Shown: positions 1 through 6,492, counted from the first letter of the stretch. The stretch: 10,125 nucleotides of DNA from Haloferacaceae archaeon (GCA_003554115.1 PWFE01000130.1:1-10125), one strand, 5' to 3'. Program-made: numbers and translations. Notes: generated by a model from the sequence alone, not told the origin.

Positions 1-1019
1 CCTTCCGAGAATTTGACGCCCAGTATAGCTACCTCGAAGCACGAACGCCCGTGGTTCGAAACACCGAACTCGCGGCGGCGACAAGCGATTCGATCCGTCG
101 GGTCGAAATTCAGCGGTTTGCTGACCGCGTGACCACCCGGTACCGCAACCGGTTCGACAACCCGCTTGTTCTTGTGCCCTGTTCGGCCCGCAAACCGTAC
201 AGCGACTCCCAAAGCCACGGCCAGTTCCACGATATGATCGCCTTCCGCGGTCACACGGTCTCGATGACCTCACCCATCGGTGTCGTTCCTCAGGAACTCG
301 AACTCACCTACCCCGCACAACACTACGATTCGGTGGTGACCGGTCGGTGGTCAGAAGACGAAAAACAGTTCGTTGCTGCTGTGCTCGAACGCTACCTCCA
401 GCGCAACGACTACCCCCGAGTGATTGCCCATGTCCCCGACCACGGTTACCGTGATATCGTCGAACGCGTCGACGCCGACTCCGAACTCGGCTTCGAGTAC
501 ACCGTTGAGGGTCATCCAACCTCCACGGCCTCGCTTGGAAACCTCGCGGCCGCCCTCGAAGGAGAGCTCAAATACGCCAAACGCGAACGCGAACACAACA
601 CCGTCAAAGCGATTGCGGACTATCAGTTTGGCCCCGATGCTGGCGACCAGTTGTTTGGTGACATCAAGATCCGGACAACGGGACGGTATCCCAAACTCCA
701 GGTCCGCGACAGCGACGGCGAACAGTTGGCCACGATGGTCCCACAGTACGGGATGTTGGCTTTGACACTCCGTGGAGCCGACCGCTGGATAGCGAGTGAT
801 GCACCAACCAAGCTCGTCGAGATCGACGGCTTCGTCCCACACGGCAGCGTGCTCGCGCCAGGTGTTGTCGACGCCAGCGAGGAGATCCGACCGGGCGACG
901 AGGTCGTGATTCGTGGCCCCAACGCCTTCGGCATTGGACGGGCCGAAATGAGCGGCCCCGAAATGGCCACCTCAACACGTGGTATCGCCAGCACGGTTCG
1001 GCACGTCAGAGAACGATAA
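1..1019 (+). CDS. arcS: Archaeosine synthase ArcS, 3' part (5' end outside window)
   Basis: The frame is already open at base 3, so this is the C-terminal ~338 residues of a longer protein; the GTG at 51 is internal. The sequence VLVPCSARKPYS followed by DSQSH (about 168-218) is the PCSxxKPYS signature of ArcS, the archaeal paralogue of tRNA-guanine transglycosylase. The last ~115 residues (from about base 665) form a PUA RNA-binding domain, with GDEVVIRGP and FGIGRAEMS near the end. In characterised archaea ArcS attaches lysine to preQ0 at position 15 of tRNA, and RaSEA then cleaves the adduct to give archaeosine (G+15). RaSEA is encoded on the same strand at 4393. The stop is TAA at 1017-1019. 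No frame damage is visible. Family assignment is firm; the N-terminal catalytic domain cannot be judged here. Confidence 0.93.
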   Translation, partial: FREFDAQYSYLEARTPVVRNTELAAATSDSIRRVEIQRFADRVTTRYRNRFDNPLVLVPCSARKPYSDSQSHGQFHDMIAFRGHTVSMTSPIGVVPQELELTYPAQHYDSVVTGRWSEDEKQFVAAVLERYLQRNDYPRVIAHVPDHGYRDIVERVDADSELGFEYTVEGHPTSTASLGNLAAALEGELKYAKREREHNTVKAIADYQFGPDAGDQLFGDIKIRTTGRYPKLQVRDSDGEQLATMVPQYGMLALTLRGADRWIASDAPTKLVEIDGFVPHGSVLAPGVVDASEEIRPGDEVVIRGPNAFGIGRAEMSGPEMATSTRGIASTVRHVRER

Positions 1020-1419
1020 GCTACGTACTCGGATTGAGCGACAGACGCGGATGCTTGAAATGATATATAGTTATAATGTAGCTAACAGCGTTTCATGTCC
1101 ATCCGAACGAGATTTGACTATCCGATTGTGGCTGCGATAGCACTCGCCGGGCAGTCCCAACAGACTCATCGGTGACGACCAACTCGTCCACAGAAAGACA
1201 ACAACGCCGACTACTGCAACCGAATCAACCGACTCACCAGTAGCAAAGTGTGACTCCGAGATTACCCATCGACGGCCGATTGACACCAACGAAGAGAGTC
1301 GACAGTGGTTCAGACCACGAACCACCCTGTACCGACTGTCGCCGCATGGTGTGTCCGAGGGTTGATGTGCATCGGCCGGTAACAGTTGAACGACTCAGAA
1401 CGTATGCGAGGAACAACTA
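1020..1419. other. 400-base intergenic gap with no convincing gene
   Basis: The left part has an AT-rich tract (1061-1078, TGATATATAGTTATAATG) just after arcS, which could be a terminator or a TATA-like promoter. The rest has ordinary base composition. The only clear structure is the inverted repeat at 1300-1341, listed separately. Short minus-strand frames here match nothing I recognise and I do not call them. The last ~30 bases contain a modest Shine-Dalgarno-like GAGG (1408-1411) for the downstream gene but no good TATA box at the leaderless distance. The DCC gene may therefore be expressed from further upstream, possibly from the AT-rich tract. Confidence 0.6.
1300..1341. repeat. Inverted repeat / hairpin upstream of the DCC gene
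   Basis: GTGGTTC (1305-1311) and GAACCAC (1319-1325) are perfect 7-base complements around a 7-base loop. The stem can be prolonged by ACAG (1302-1305) with CTGT (1327-1330) across a small bulge, or alternatively by CGACA (1300-1304) with TGTCG (1337-1341). No T-run follows, so it is not an obvious terminator. It lies about 80 bases before the start codon at 1420. It could be an RNA hairpin in a leader or a protein-binding dyad; the sequence does not decide. Confidence 0.5.
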
Positions 1420-1848
1420 ATGTCGACTGAGAAGCCGATTGCCGACAGCGATGAGCATCCAATCTTGCTGTTCGACGGCGTCTGCAATCTCTGTAACAGC
1501 TCGATCCAGTTTATAATCCCGCGCGATCCGGACGGGAGGCTTCGTTTCGCACCGCTGCAGTCGGAACTCGGGATAACAGTCCGAGAGGCGACAGGGCTTT
1601 CGACACAGGACCTCGAAACGGTCGTGTTGGTCGACGACGGACAGGCCTACACGAAATCCGACGCGGCGATTCGAGTCGGCGAGCATCTCGGTGGTATCTA
1701 CCGGCTGGCGTCACTTGGTCGGTTGATTCCTCATGGGCTTCGAGACCGACTGTACGACGTGGTTGCGGCCAACCGATACGACTGGTTCGGACAAAAAGAC
1801 CAGTGTATGATTCCTGACGACGATGTTAGTGACCGCTTTATCGAGTAG
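1420..1848 (+). CDS. DCC-family (DUF393) thiol-disulfide oxidoreductase-like protein
   Basis: A 142-residue protein of the DUF393/YuxK-like family, named for its N-terminal DxxCxxC motif: here DGVCNLC at residues 19-25, with Cys22 and Cys25 as the predicted redox pair in a thioredoxin-like fold. The C-terminal family pattern is also present (NRYDWFG then DQCM, about residues 118-130). There is no signal peptide or membrane segment, so it is probably cytoplasmic. Members are predicted thiol-disulfide oxidoreductases; the partner is generally unknown, and I infer no specific substrate. The ATG at 1420 gives full family length and has GAGG eight bases upstream. It sits alone on the plus strand, 77 bases before the response regulator, which has its own promoter-like sequence, so an operon is not required. 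Confidence 0.9.
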   Translation: MSTEKPIADSDEHPILLFDGVCNLCNSSIQFIIPRDPDGRLRFAPLQSELGITVREATGLSTQDLETVVLVDDGQAYTKSDAAIRVGEHLGGIYRLASLGRLIPHGLRDRLYDVVAANRYDWFGQKDQCMIPDDDVSDRFIE

Positions 1849-1853
1849 TCAGT

Positions 1854-1925
1854 CACTACTATCCGGCCTTATTCTTTCATAAATAAAACAGAACGTTCAG
1901 TAGTGTTGGTGGTTTTAATCCACAT
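1854..1925 (+). promoter_or_regulatory. Probable promoter region of the HTH_10 response regulator
   Basis: An AT-rich block with CATAAATA (about 1879-1886) is the best TATA candidate. It would place transcription start near 1908 and leave a short leader of roughly 18 bases before the ATG at 1926. Downstream of the box lies the 8-base palindrome GAACGTTC (1891-1898). A 7-base inverted repeat, CACTACT (1854-1860) and AGTAGTG (1899-1905), brackets the TATA candidate. Either could be an operator, for example for autoregulation, but this is inference from position only. Confidence 0.4.
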
Positions 1926-3992
1926 ATGTCTCGGTCGATTCGGGTGCTCTATGTCGACGACGACCCACAGTCACTCGATGTGATCCCCAGCCGGTGCGAA
2001 GCAGTCTCAGAACTCCGATTCGAAACTATTTCACATCCCCGGACGGCGGTCGACGAGCTCCACGATAAGCTGGACTGTTTAATCACCGACTACCGAATGC
2101 CGACGATGGACGGGATCGAGTTGCTCATTAAGGTGTCCAAACAGCGGCCCGACCTCCCGATTCTACTGTTGACAGGACATGGTGGCGGTGAGATTGCCTC
2201 GGAGGCCCTCCAGAAGGGTGCGACCGAGTATATGGAGAAATCAACCGCTATCGAGCAGCCGGATCTGTTGGCCAACCGGGTGCGGAACGCGGTCGAACAG
2301 ATGCGACGCGAGCAGACGAATCGTGCGCTGGCAGCCGACGCCAACCGGTTCATTCGGGCGACCTCGCCGACTGCGGTCTACGAGGCGGCTATCGACCTCA
2401 CCTGTGGGACACTCGGATTCGAGGACGCTGCGGTCGTCGAGAACACACCGGACGGATGGACTGTTGTCGCCCACACTGGTCTCGCGGAGTCGCTCCAGAC
2501 GACACTGTCGAGTGTCAAAACGCTCGAAGAAGCACGCACGGCAACAAAGCCAGTTGTCGTCGACGCCGGAGTTATCGAGACACTCAATACCGCAAGCTGT
2601 TGGGTCTCTCTGGGCACCGACAGCGTGTTGGTCGGCCGAACTGCCGCCGCCGACACCGCTGTCGACTATCTTCAAGACGCGATTTTGATTCTGGCCCGCA
2701 ACGCCGAAAGCGCGCTCACCCGGCTTGAACAGGCCGCACTGCTCGATGAGCGAAAACGCGAACTCGAACGTCAGCGAACCGAACTCGTCTCATTGCGCCA
2801 GACAAACGAGGTGATCCGGTCAGTTAATCGCGCGATTACCAGTGTCAGCTCACAACAGGAGATCGAACGGCTAGTCTGTGAGCGGCTCGTCGGTACGGAT
2901 CGCTACGACTACGCTTGGATCGGCGAGTACGACCTCGAAACCGAACGCGTGACGCCACGAGCGAAAGCAGGATTGGGTGCAAACGTCACGGTCGATTCGA
3001 CGGTGTCGCTGGCCGACCGATTCAGTCCTGAAACCTTAGAGGCCGTTATCGGCCGTCGACAGGTCGCTGTCGAAACACTCGATTCCACAAGCCAAGTAGG
3101 ACAGCCACTGCAGTATGTGACTGGTCAGGAGTCCGATTCGGATGCTGGAGCAACCGCCCTCGTACCGATTATCCACAATAACGTGTTGTATGACGTACTG
3201 GTTGTGTACGCTGCAGCACACACCGAAATCGGCCACCGCGAACGGGACGTTCTGGCCGAACTTGGTGAAACCATCGGCTATGCACTCCGAACAGCCGAAC
3301 AACGACGCGCACTGGTCGGCGATGCAACCACGGAGATCGTCTTCGAGATCGACTGTCCGACAGCGCCGCTGATCGAGTTGTCAGCGGTTGCTGACTGCAC
3401 AGTCCGACTTGAGAGCCTGAGTACACGTTCGGACGGTCGACTCCGGCAGTTTATTCTCGTCGAGAATGCCGATCCGGCGGCGTTCAGACAGTACGCTGAT
3501 TGTGCCCATATCGACCCCCCGACAGTGCTCGTCGAACGCGACGACTGTTTCGTTGCCACGTTGACAACAGACGGCAGTCCGGTAATCGACTGCGTTGCCG
3601 AACAGGGAGTCTCGCTGTCGGCGTTCAGTGCGACTGAGGGTCGGGCCACGATTTCGATGACAGTCCCGAACGCAACCGACATCCGAACGCTGGCCGAACA
3701 GTTCGATACTGCCTTTTCGTGGGCCGAGTTGCGGGCCAAACGACAGCTCAGTTCGACAGTCGACACACCGCAAGGCTTCCGGCAGCAACTCGAAGAAACG
3801 CTTACCGACCGGCAACACGAAACACTGCAGGCGGCCTATCACGCCGGCTTTTTTGCGTGGCCGCGAGACAACACTGGCGAAACGATTGCGAACAGACTCG
3901 GTGTGAGCGGGCCGACGTTCCTCCAACACCTCCGCGCCGGCGAACGTAAGCTCCTCGATGCACTGTTCGAACAGGACCAGACGGTCTACTAA
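1926..3992 (+). CDS. Orphan response regulator, REC-GAF-GAF-BAT-HTH_10
   Basis: A 688-residue soluble regulator. Residues 1-125 form a CheY-like receiver with every key position intact: acidic DDD 11-13, phosphoacceptor Asp55 in ITDYRMPTMDG, Thr83 and Lys105. Residues ~140-262 look like a degenerate GAF domain and are joined by a charged coiled-coil stretch (~262-295) to a second GAF domain (~296-460). The region ~465-620 resembles the domain preceding the HTH in bacterio-opsin-activator (Bat) proteins. Residues 626-678 are a typical HTH_10, starting LTDRQHETLQAAYHAGFF and containing GVSGPTFLQHLRAGERKLL. The probable job is to couple a phosphorelay and a GAF-sensed signal to transcription. 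No histidine kinase gene is in the window, so its partner is unknown. It is followed directly by the twin ACCTA-N6-TAGGT dyads, a plausible but untested target. There is no bacterio-opsin gene nearby, so I give no bat symbol. Confidence 0.9.
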   Translation: MSRSIRVLYVDDDPQSLDVIPSRCEAVSELRFETISHPRTAVDELHDKLDCLITDYRMPTMDGIELLIKVSKQRPDLPILLLTGHGGGEIASEALQKGATEYMEKSTAIEQPDLLANRVRNAVEQMRREQTNRALAADANRFIRATSPTAVYEAAIDLTCGTLGFEDAAVVENTPDGWTVVAHTGLAESLQTTLSSVKTLEEARTATKPVVVDAGVIETLNTASCWVSLGTDSVLVGRTAAADTAVDYLQDAILILARNAESALTRLEQAALLDERKRELERQRTELVSLRQTNEVIRSVNRAITSVSSQQEIERLVCERLVGTDRYDYAWIGEYDLETERVTPRAKAGLGANVTVDSTVSLADRFSPETLEAVIGRRQVAVETLDSTSQVGQPLQYVTGQESDSDAGATALVPIIHNNVLYDVLVVYAAAHTEIGHRERDVLAELGETIGYALRTAEQRRALVGDATTEIVFEIDCPTAPLIELSAVADCTVRLESLSTRSDGRLRQFILVENADPAAFRQYADCAHIDPPTVLVERDDCFVATLTTDGSPVIDCVAEQGVSLSAFSATEGRATISMTVPNATDIRTLAEQFDTAFSWAELRAKRQLSSTVDTPQGFRQQLEETLTDRQHETLQAAYHAGFFAWPRDNTGETIANRLGVSGPTFLQHLRAGERKLLDALFEQDQTVY

Positions 3993-4028
3993 GCGCTGGT
4001 AGGCCGAGTAAACAGCGTGTATCTGACG

Positions 4029-4084
4029 TTGTACCTATGTGGATAGGTAGTATTCTGGAAGAGAACCTAACATCATAGGTACAA
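4029..4084. promoter_or_regulatory. Twin dyad operator-like element (ACCTA-N6-TAGGT twice)
   Basis: Two copies of ACCTA-N6-TAGGT lie at 4033-4048 and 4065-4080, exactly 32 bases apart start to start, or about three helical turns. The first is extended to TACCTAT-GTGG-ATAGGTA (4032-4049). The outermost half-sites also form a perfect 11-base inverted repeat, TTGTACCTATG (4029-4039) with CATAGGTACAA (4074-4084). The element ends one base before the TATA-like CATTAATG (4086-4093). This is the layout expected for an activator or repressor binding as two dimers just upstream of a promoter. A role as a folded transcript end of the preceding regulator gene is the main alternative. No binding protein is shown by sequence. 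Confidence 0.55.
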
Positions 4085-4085
4085 T

Positions 4086-4093
4086 CATTAATG
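4086..4093 (+). promoter_or_regulatory. Possible TATA box for the RNA candidate
   Basis: CATTAATG is AT-rich within a GC-rich genome and lies directly after the twin dyads. With the usual archaeal spacing, transcription would start near 4112-4118, just before the first predicted hairpin of the structured region. It is a weak match to a consensus TATA box, and direction is inferred from the layout. Confidence 0.3.
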
Positions 4094-4111
4094 ACACGGG
4101 TGCGTTGTTGA

Positions 4112-4363
4112 TAGATGTGTCAAGTTCGGCGGGCCGTAGCCGGCAGGTTACTGCCGGTGTGGTTCCCGGCGTTCAGTCGACACACGCAATCCCACCACAA
4201 CCCACACACAGATCACCGATCCACCCACACCAGACTCTATTGGGGCCGTGTTACGCCCACGGCCGGGTGGATGGTGATTCCTGCGTTGTCGGTTCCCGCT
4301 GACGCTTCTGCCCTCCACACCACACTTCAGCCTGCGACTATGTAGGCTGAGAGTGCGATGCGG
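4112..4363 (+). ncRNA. Candidate structured non-coding RNA, unknown family
   Basis: This stretch has no credible reading frame but contains many complementary segments in nested order. Hairpin A is CCGGCAG-GTTA-CTGCCGG (4140-4157). The long irregular hairpin comprises GGTGTGG 4156-4162 with 4315-4321; GCGT(T)CAG 4169-4176 with CTGACGC 4299-4305; 4177-4187 with 4283-4292, one base bulged; 4212-4226 with 4265-4278, 14 pairs and one bulged G; and the tip GGCCGTG 4244-4250 with CACGGCC 4258-4264. Hairpin G is TCAGCCT 4327-4333 with AGGCTGA 4344-4350. The octamer GGTTCCCG occurs on both sides (4161-4168, 4291-4298). A C/A-rich strand (4188-4211) stays unpaired. It lacks the SRP and RNase P signatures I would expect. 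The ends are estimated from the TATA candidate and from the T4 after 4363. It might instead be a 5' leader of RaSEA or a fold-back DNA element. Confidence 0.45.
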
Positions 4364-4370
4364 TTTTACC
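4361..4370 (+). promoter_or_regulatory. TATA-like box for a leaderless RaSEA transcript
   Basis: CGGTTTTACC places TTTTA (4364-4368) 27 bases before the ATG at 4393, the standard position for a leaderless haloarchaeal mRNA. No Shine-Dalgarno sequence precedes that ATG, which agrees. The same T-run could serve as the 3' end of the upstream RNA candidate. If it is a real promoter, the structured RNA is a separate transcript rather than a riboswitch-like leader. Confidence 0.45.
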
Positions 4371-4392
4371 TGACTGACCTGTAGTGGCTACA

Positions 4393-5469
4393 ATGAGCAA
4401 GCCGAGCCCTGAAGTCTATGAGGACGGTCGCGGGATGGATGCACACAACGCTGTGATGCGCGAGATTCGCGGCCTCAAAGAGAAACACTACGACCCTCAC
4501 GAGCCCACACGCGTATGGGTCGACGAAGATAACACACCGGATGGTGTCTACGAATCGTTGACAATCATTCTCAACACTGGCGGCTGTCGGTGGGCACGGG
4601 CGGGTGGCTGTACAATGTGTGGCTATGTCGCCGAAAGCGTCGAAGGCGGCACAGTCGAACACGAGGCGCTGATGGATCAGATACAGGTCTGTCTGGATCA
4701 CGAAGCCGAACACACCGACGAGCCCGCCGAGCTAATCAAAATCTACACCTCAGGTTCGTTCCTCGACGAACGCGAGGTGCCGGCCGAAACTCGACGGGCC
4801 ATCGCTGAGACGTTTGGCGACCGCAAGCGAATTGTCCTCGAATCGCTGCCGGATTTCGTCGACAGCGAGAAGATTACGGACTTCACAGCACAGGGACTCG
4901 CCGTCGACATCGCAATCGGGCTCGAAACGGCCACAGACAGAATCCGACACGACTGCGTGAACAAGTATTTCGATTTCGCCGATTTTGAATCGGCCTGTGC
5001 GACCGCCAAAGAGGCGGGCGCAGGTGTCAAAGCCTACCTACTGATGAAGCCGCCGTTCCTTTCGGAGCGCGAAGCCCGCGACGACATGATCGAGTCGGTG
5101 CGACGGTGTGCCGCGGTTGAGGGCTGTCATACCGTCTCGATGAACCCCTGTAACGTCCAGCAGTTTACGATGGTCAACGAGTTGTTCCGCGAGGGTGGCT
5201 ACCGACCGCCGTGGCTCTGGTCGGTTGCGGACGTCTTAGAACAGACGGCCGATGTCGACGCAATCGTCATCTCCGATCCAGTCGGCCACGGCTCGGATCG
5301 CGGCGCGCACAACTGTGGAGAGTGCGACGACAGAGTCCAGAAAGCAATCAAGGATTTCGATCTGCGGCAAGACGAAAACGTGTTCGCTCAAGTGAGCTGT
5401 GAGTGCAAACGGACGTGGGAACTCGTCATCGAAGAAGAAACGAGCTATGCAATGCCGTTAGCGCGGTAG
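4393..5469 (+). CDS. raSEA: Archaeosine biosynthesis radical SAM protein RaSEA
   Basis: A 358-residue radical SAM enzyme of the RaSEA family. It works with ArcS to convert the lysine adduct of preQ0 at tRNA position 15 into archaeosine by a radical cleavage. The [4Fe-4S]-binding cysteines are Cys65, Cys73 and Cys76 in GGCRWARAGGCTMCGYV, giving CX7CX2C spacing instead of the canonical CX3CX2C. IKIYTSGSFLD (~116-125) and IAIGLETATDRIR (~173-185) fit the conserved SAM-binding strands. A second cysteine set near the C-terminus, CGEC (308-311) and CEC (336-338), could bind zinc or another cluster. I prefer the ATG at 4393 over the GTG three codons upstream because of the TATA box 27 bases before it and because the extra residues (MAT) add nothing. 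It is convergent with purQ. Confidence 0.92.
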   Translation: MSKPSPEVYEDGRGMDAHNAVMREIRGLKEKHYDPHEPTRVWVDEDNTPDGVYESLTIILNTGGCRWARAGGCTMCGYVAESVEGGTVEHEALMDQIQVCLDHEAEHTDEPAELIKIYTSGSFLDEREVPAETRRAIAETFGDRKRIVLESLPDFVDSEKITDFTAQGLAVDIAIGLETATDRIRHDCVNKYFDFADFESACATAKEAGAGVKAYLLMKPPFLSEREARDDMIESVRRCAAVEGCHTVSMNPCNVQQFTMVNELFREGGYRPPWLWSVADVLEQTADVDAIVISDPVGHGSDRGAHNCGECDDRVQKAIKDFDLRQDENVFAQVSCECKRTWELVIEEETSYAMPLAR

Positions 5470-5477
5470 GAAGCAAC

Positions 5478-5510
5478 TACTTTTAAACTACGTTGGCCGA
5501 AAAACGGCGT
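5478..5510. terminator. Convergent terminator region between raSEA and purQ
   Basis: The 47-base gap holds T4 (5481-5484) reading rightwards after raSEA. It also has A5 (5500-5504), which is T5 on the minus strand after purQ and lies in the loop of GCCG/CGGC (5496-5499 with 5505-5508). Archaeal termination needs mainly a T-run, so both strands have a plausible signal. It is a positional call. Confidence 0.35.
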
Positions 5511-5516
5511 GACTAC

Positions 5517-6194
5517 TTAGGCTTGGAAGCCAGCGAGAATGTCTTGGCCATCGGTCCCGCCGATATCCGGCAGCGTCGACCGCTCTGGGTGCGGCATCAA
5601 CACGGCCACCGAATCCGTCTTGCCGAGAATGCCAGCGACGTTACCCGTCGACCCGTTCGGATTCGCGTCGTCAGTCAGGTTTCCGTCCTCGTCGCAGTAC
5701 CGAAAGAGGATCTGGTCGTTTGACTCCAGTTCGTCGTATCGCTCGTCGGTGATCTCAAAGCGGCCCTCACCGTGGGCAATCGGAATCTCGATTACGTCGC
5801 CCTCTTCAAATTCTTGGGTCCACGGCGTCTCGGCGTTTTCGACCCGCAGATGAACGTGTTCACACTGGAAACGTGCACTTTTGTTTGTCGTAAACGCCCC
5901 GCCAGTCAGCCCTGACTCCGAGCCAACTTGCGCGCCGTTGCAGACGCCGAGCACGGGGGTACCCTCCTCGGCGGCCGCACGGACCTCGTCCATTATCGGC
6001 GAGCGGGCAGCCATCGCCCCAGCCCGAAGGTAGTCACCGTACGAAAAGCCGCCGGGCAGCATGATACCTGTCGTGTCGCTGGGCAGCCCATCCTCGTGCC
6101 AGACGCGTTCGGCATCGATACCGAGGTAGGCCAGCGCACGAACCGCATCCCGGTCACAGTTCGAACCACCGAACTGGATAACGGCGACAGTCAT
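5517..6194 (-). CDS. purQ: FGAM synthase glutaminase subunit PurQ
   Basis: A 225-residue class I glutamine amidotransferase, the glutaminase of phosphoribosylformylglycinamidine (FGAM) synthase. It releases ammonia from glutamine for the PurL subunit, which converts FGAR to FGAM. Visible motifs are MLPGGFSYGDYLRAGA (45-60), the nucleophile elbow GVCNGAQ with Cys85, and the catalytic pair His202 and Glu204 in MPHPERS. IPIAHGEGRF (137-146) and NPNGS (179-183) are typical of PurQ. Length is normal for the small-PurL system, which uses separate PurQ and PurS. Its ATG overlaps the purS stop as ATGA (6191-6194), which implies translational coupling. purL itself is not in the window. Confidence 0.97.
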   Translation of the reverse strand: MTVAVIQFGGSNCDRDAVRALAYLGIDAERVWHEDGLPSDTTGIMLPGGFSYGDYLRAGAMAARSPIMDEVRAAAEEGTPVLGVCNGAQVGSESGLTGGAFTTNKSARFQCEHVHLRVENAETPWTQEFEEGDVIEIPIAHGEGRFEITDERYDELESNDQILFRYCDEDGNLTDDANPNGSTGNVAGILGKTDSVAVLMPHPERSTLPDIGGTDGQDILAGFQA

Positions 6195-6454
6195 TTCGCG
6201 TTCGCTGCCTCCGCGATCTCGACCTCATAGTCGTGGATCGTTGGGTTGGCCAAGAGGCGTTCGGCCATCTCGTCGACTCGCTCGGCGGCCGCCTCAGCGT
6301 TCTCCGCATCGAGGTCGAGTTCGTACACGTCAGCCGCTCGGAGTGCCGACAGCTCGAAGCCGAGCCGCTGGAGGGCTCCTTTCGTCGTTTCGGCTTCCGG
6401 ATCAAGCACACCATGTTTCAGCCGAACAGTTACCGTCGCGGTGTAGGTACTCAT
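6191..6454 (-). CDS. purS: FGAM synthase subunit PurS
   Basis: An 87-residue PurS, the small dimeric subunit that bridges PurQ and PurL in FGAM synthase. Typical sequence is present: VTVRLKHGVLDPEAETT (about 8-24), then LQRLGF and a C-terminal LLANPTIHDYEVEI (67-80). The open frame runs 33 codons further upstream, but family length and homology begin at MSTYTATVTV, so I take the start at 6454. It is co-transcribed with purQ, with a four-base overlap. A 16-bp dyad sits where its TATA box should be, about 30 bases upstream. Confidence 0.95.
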   Translation of the reverse strand: MSTYTATVTVRLKHGVLDPEAETTKGALQRLGFELSALRAADVYELDLDAENAEAAAERVDEMAERLLANPTIHDYEVEIAEAANAK

Positions 6455-6476
6455 AGCCGACTGTCGGCGAGCGTAG

Positions 6477-6492
6477 TCAAAAGCTCTTTTGA
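6477..6492 (-). promoter_or_regulatory. Dyad overlapping the predicted purSQ promoter
   Basis: TCAAAAG-CT-CTTTTGA is a perfect 7-base inverted repeat with a 2-base centre, centred 30 bases upstream of the purS ATG. That is the place of the TATA box for a leaderless or short-leader transcript, and the AGCTTTTGA half could serve as one. A symmetric protein site over the promoter would suit purine-dependent repression. The regulator is unknown. Confidence 0.4.

Noticed and set aside
1071..1325. Minus-strand frame of 84 codons in the arcS-DCC gap
   Set aside because: It needs a GTG start inside an inverted repeat, has no SD or TATA signal, and shows no recognisable motif beyond one short hydrophobic patch.
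4105..4345. Two overlapping plus-strand frames of 65 and 76 codons
   Set aside because: Both are His/Thr/Pro-rich translations of the C/A-rich structured region, without acidic haloarchaeal composition. The nested base pairing explains the sequence better.
4029..4350. IS200/IS605-type element or MITE spanning the dyads and hairpins
   Set aside because: Subterminal hairpins are reminiscent, but there is no transposase remnant, no clear target duplication and no second copy in the window; kept only as an alternative.
4112..4363. SRP RNA, RNase P RNA, tRNA or C/D-box RNA
   Set aside because: I find no SRP domain IV-like motif, no conserved RNase P core segments, no cloverleaf with a T-loop, and no paired C and D boxes.
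4384..4392. GTG start for RaSEA three codons upstream
   Set aside because: The ATG at 4393 has a TATA-like box at the leaderless distance, and family similarity does not need the extra residues.
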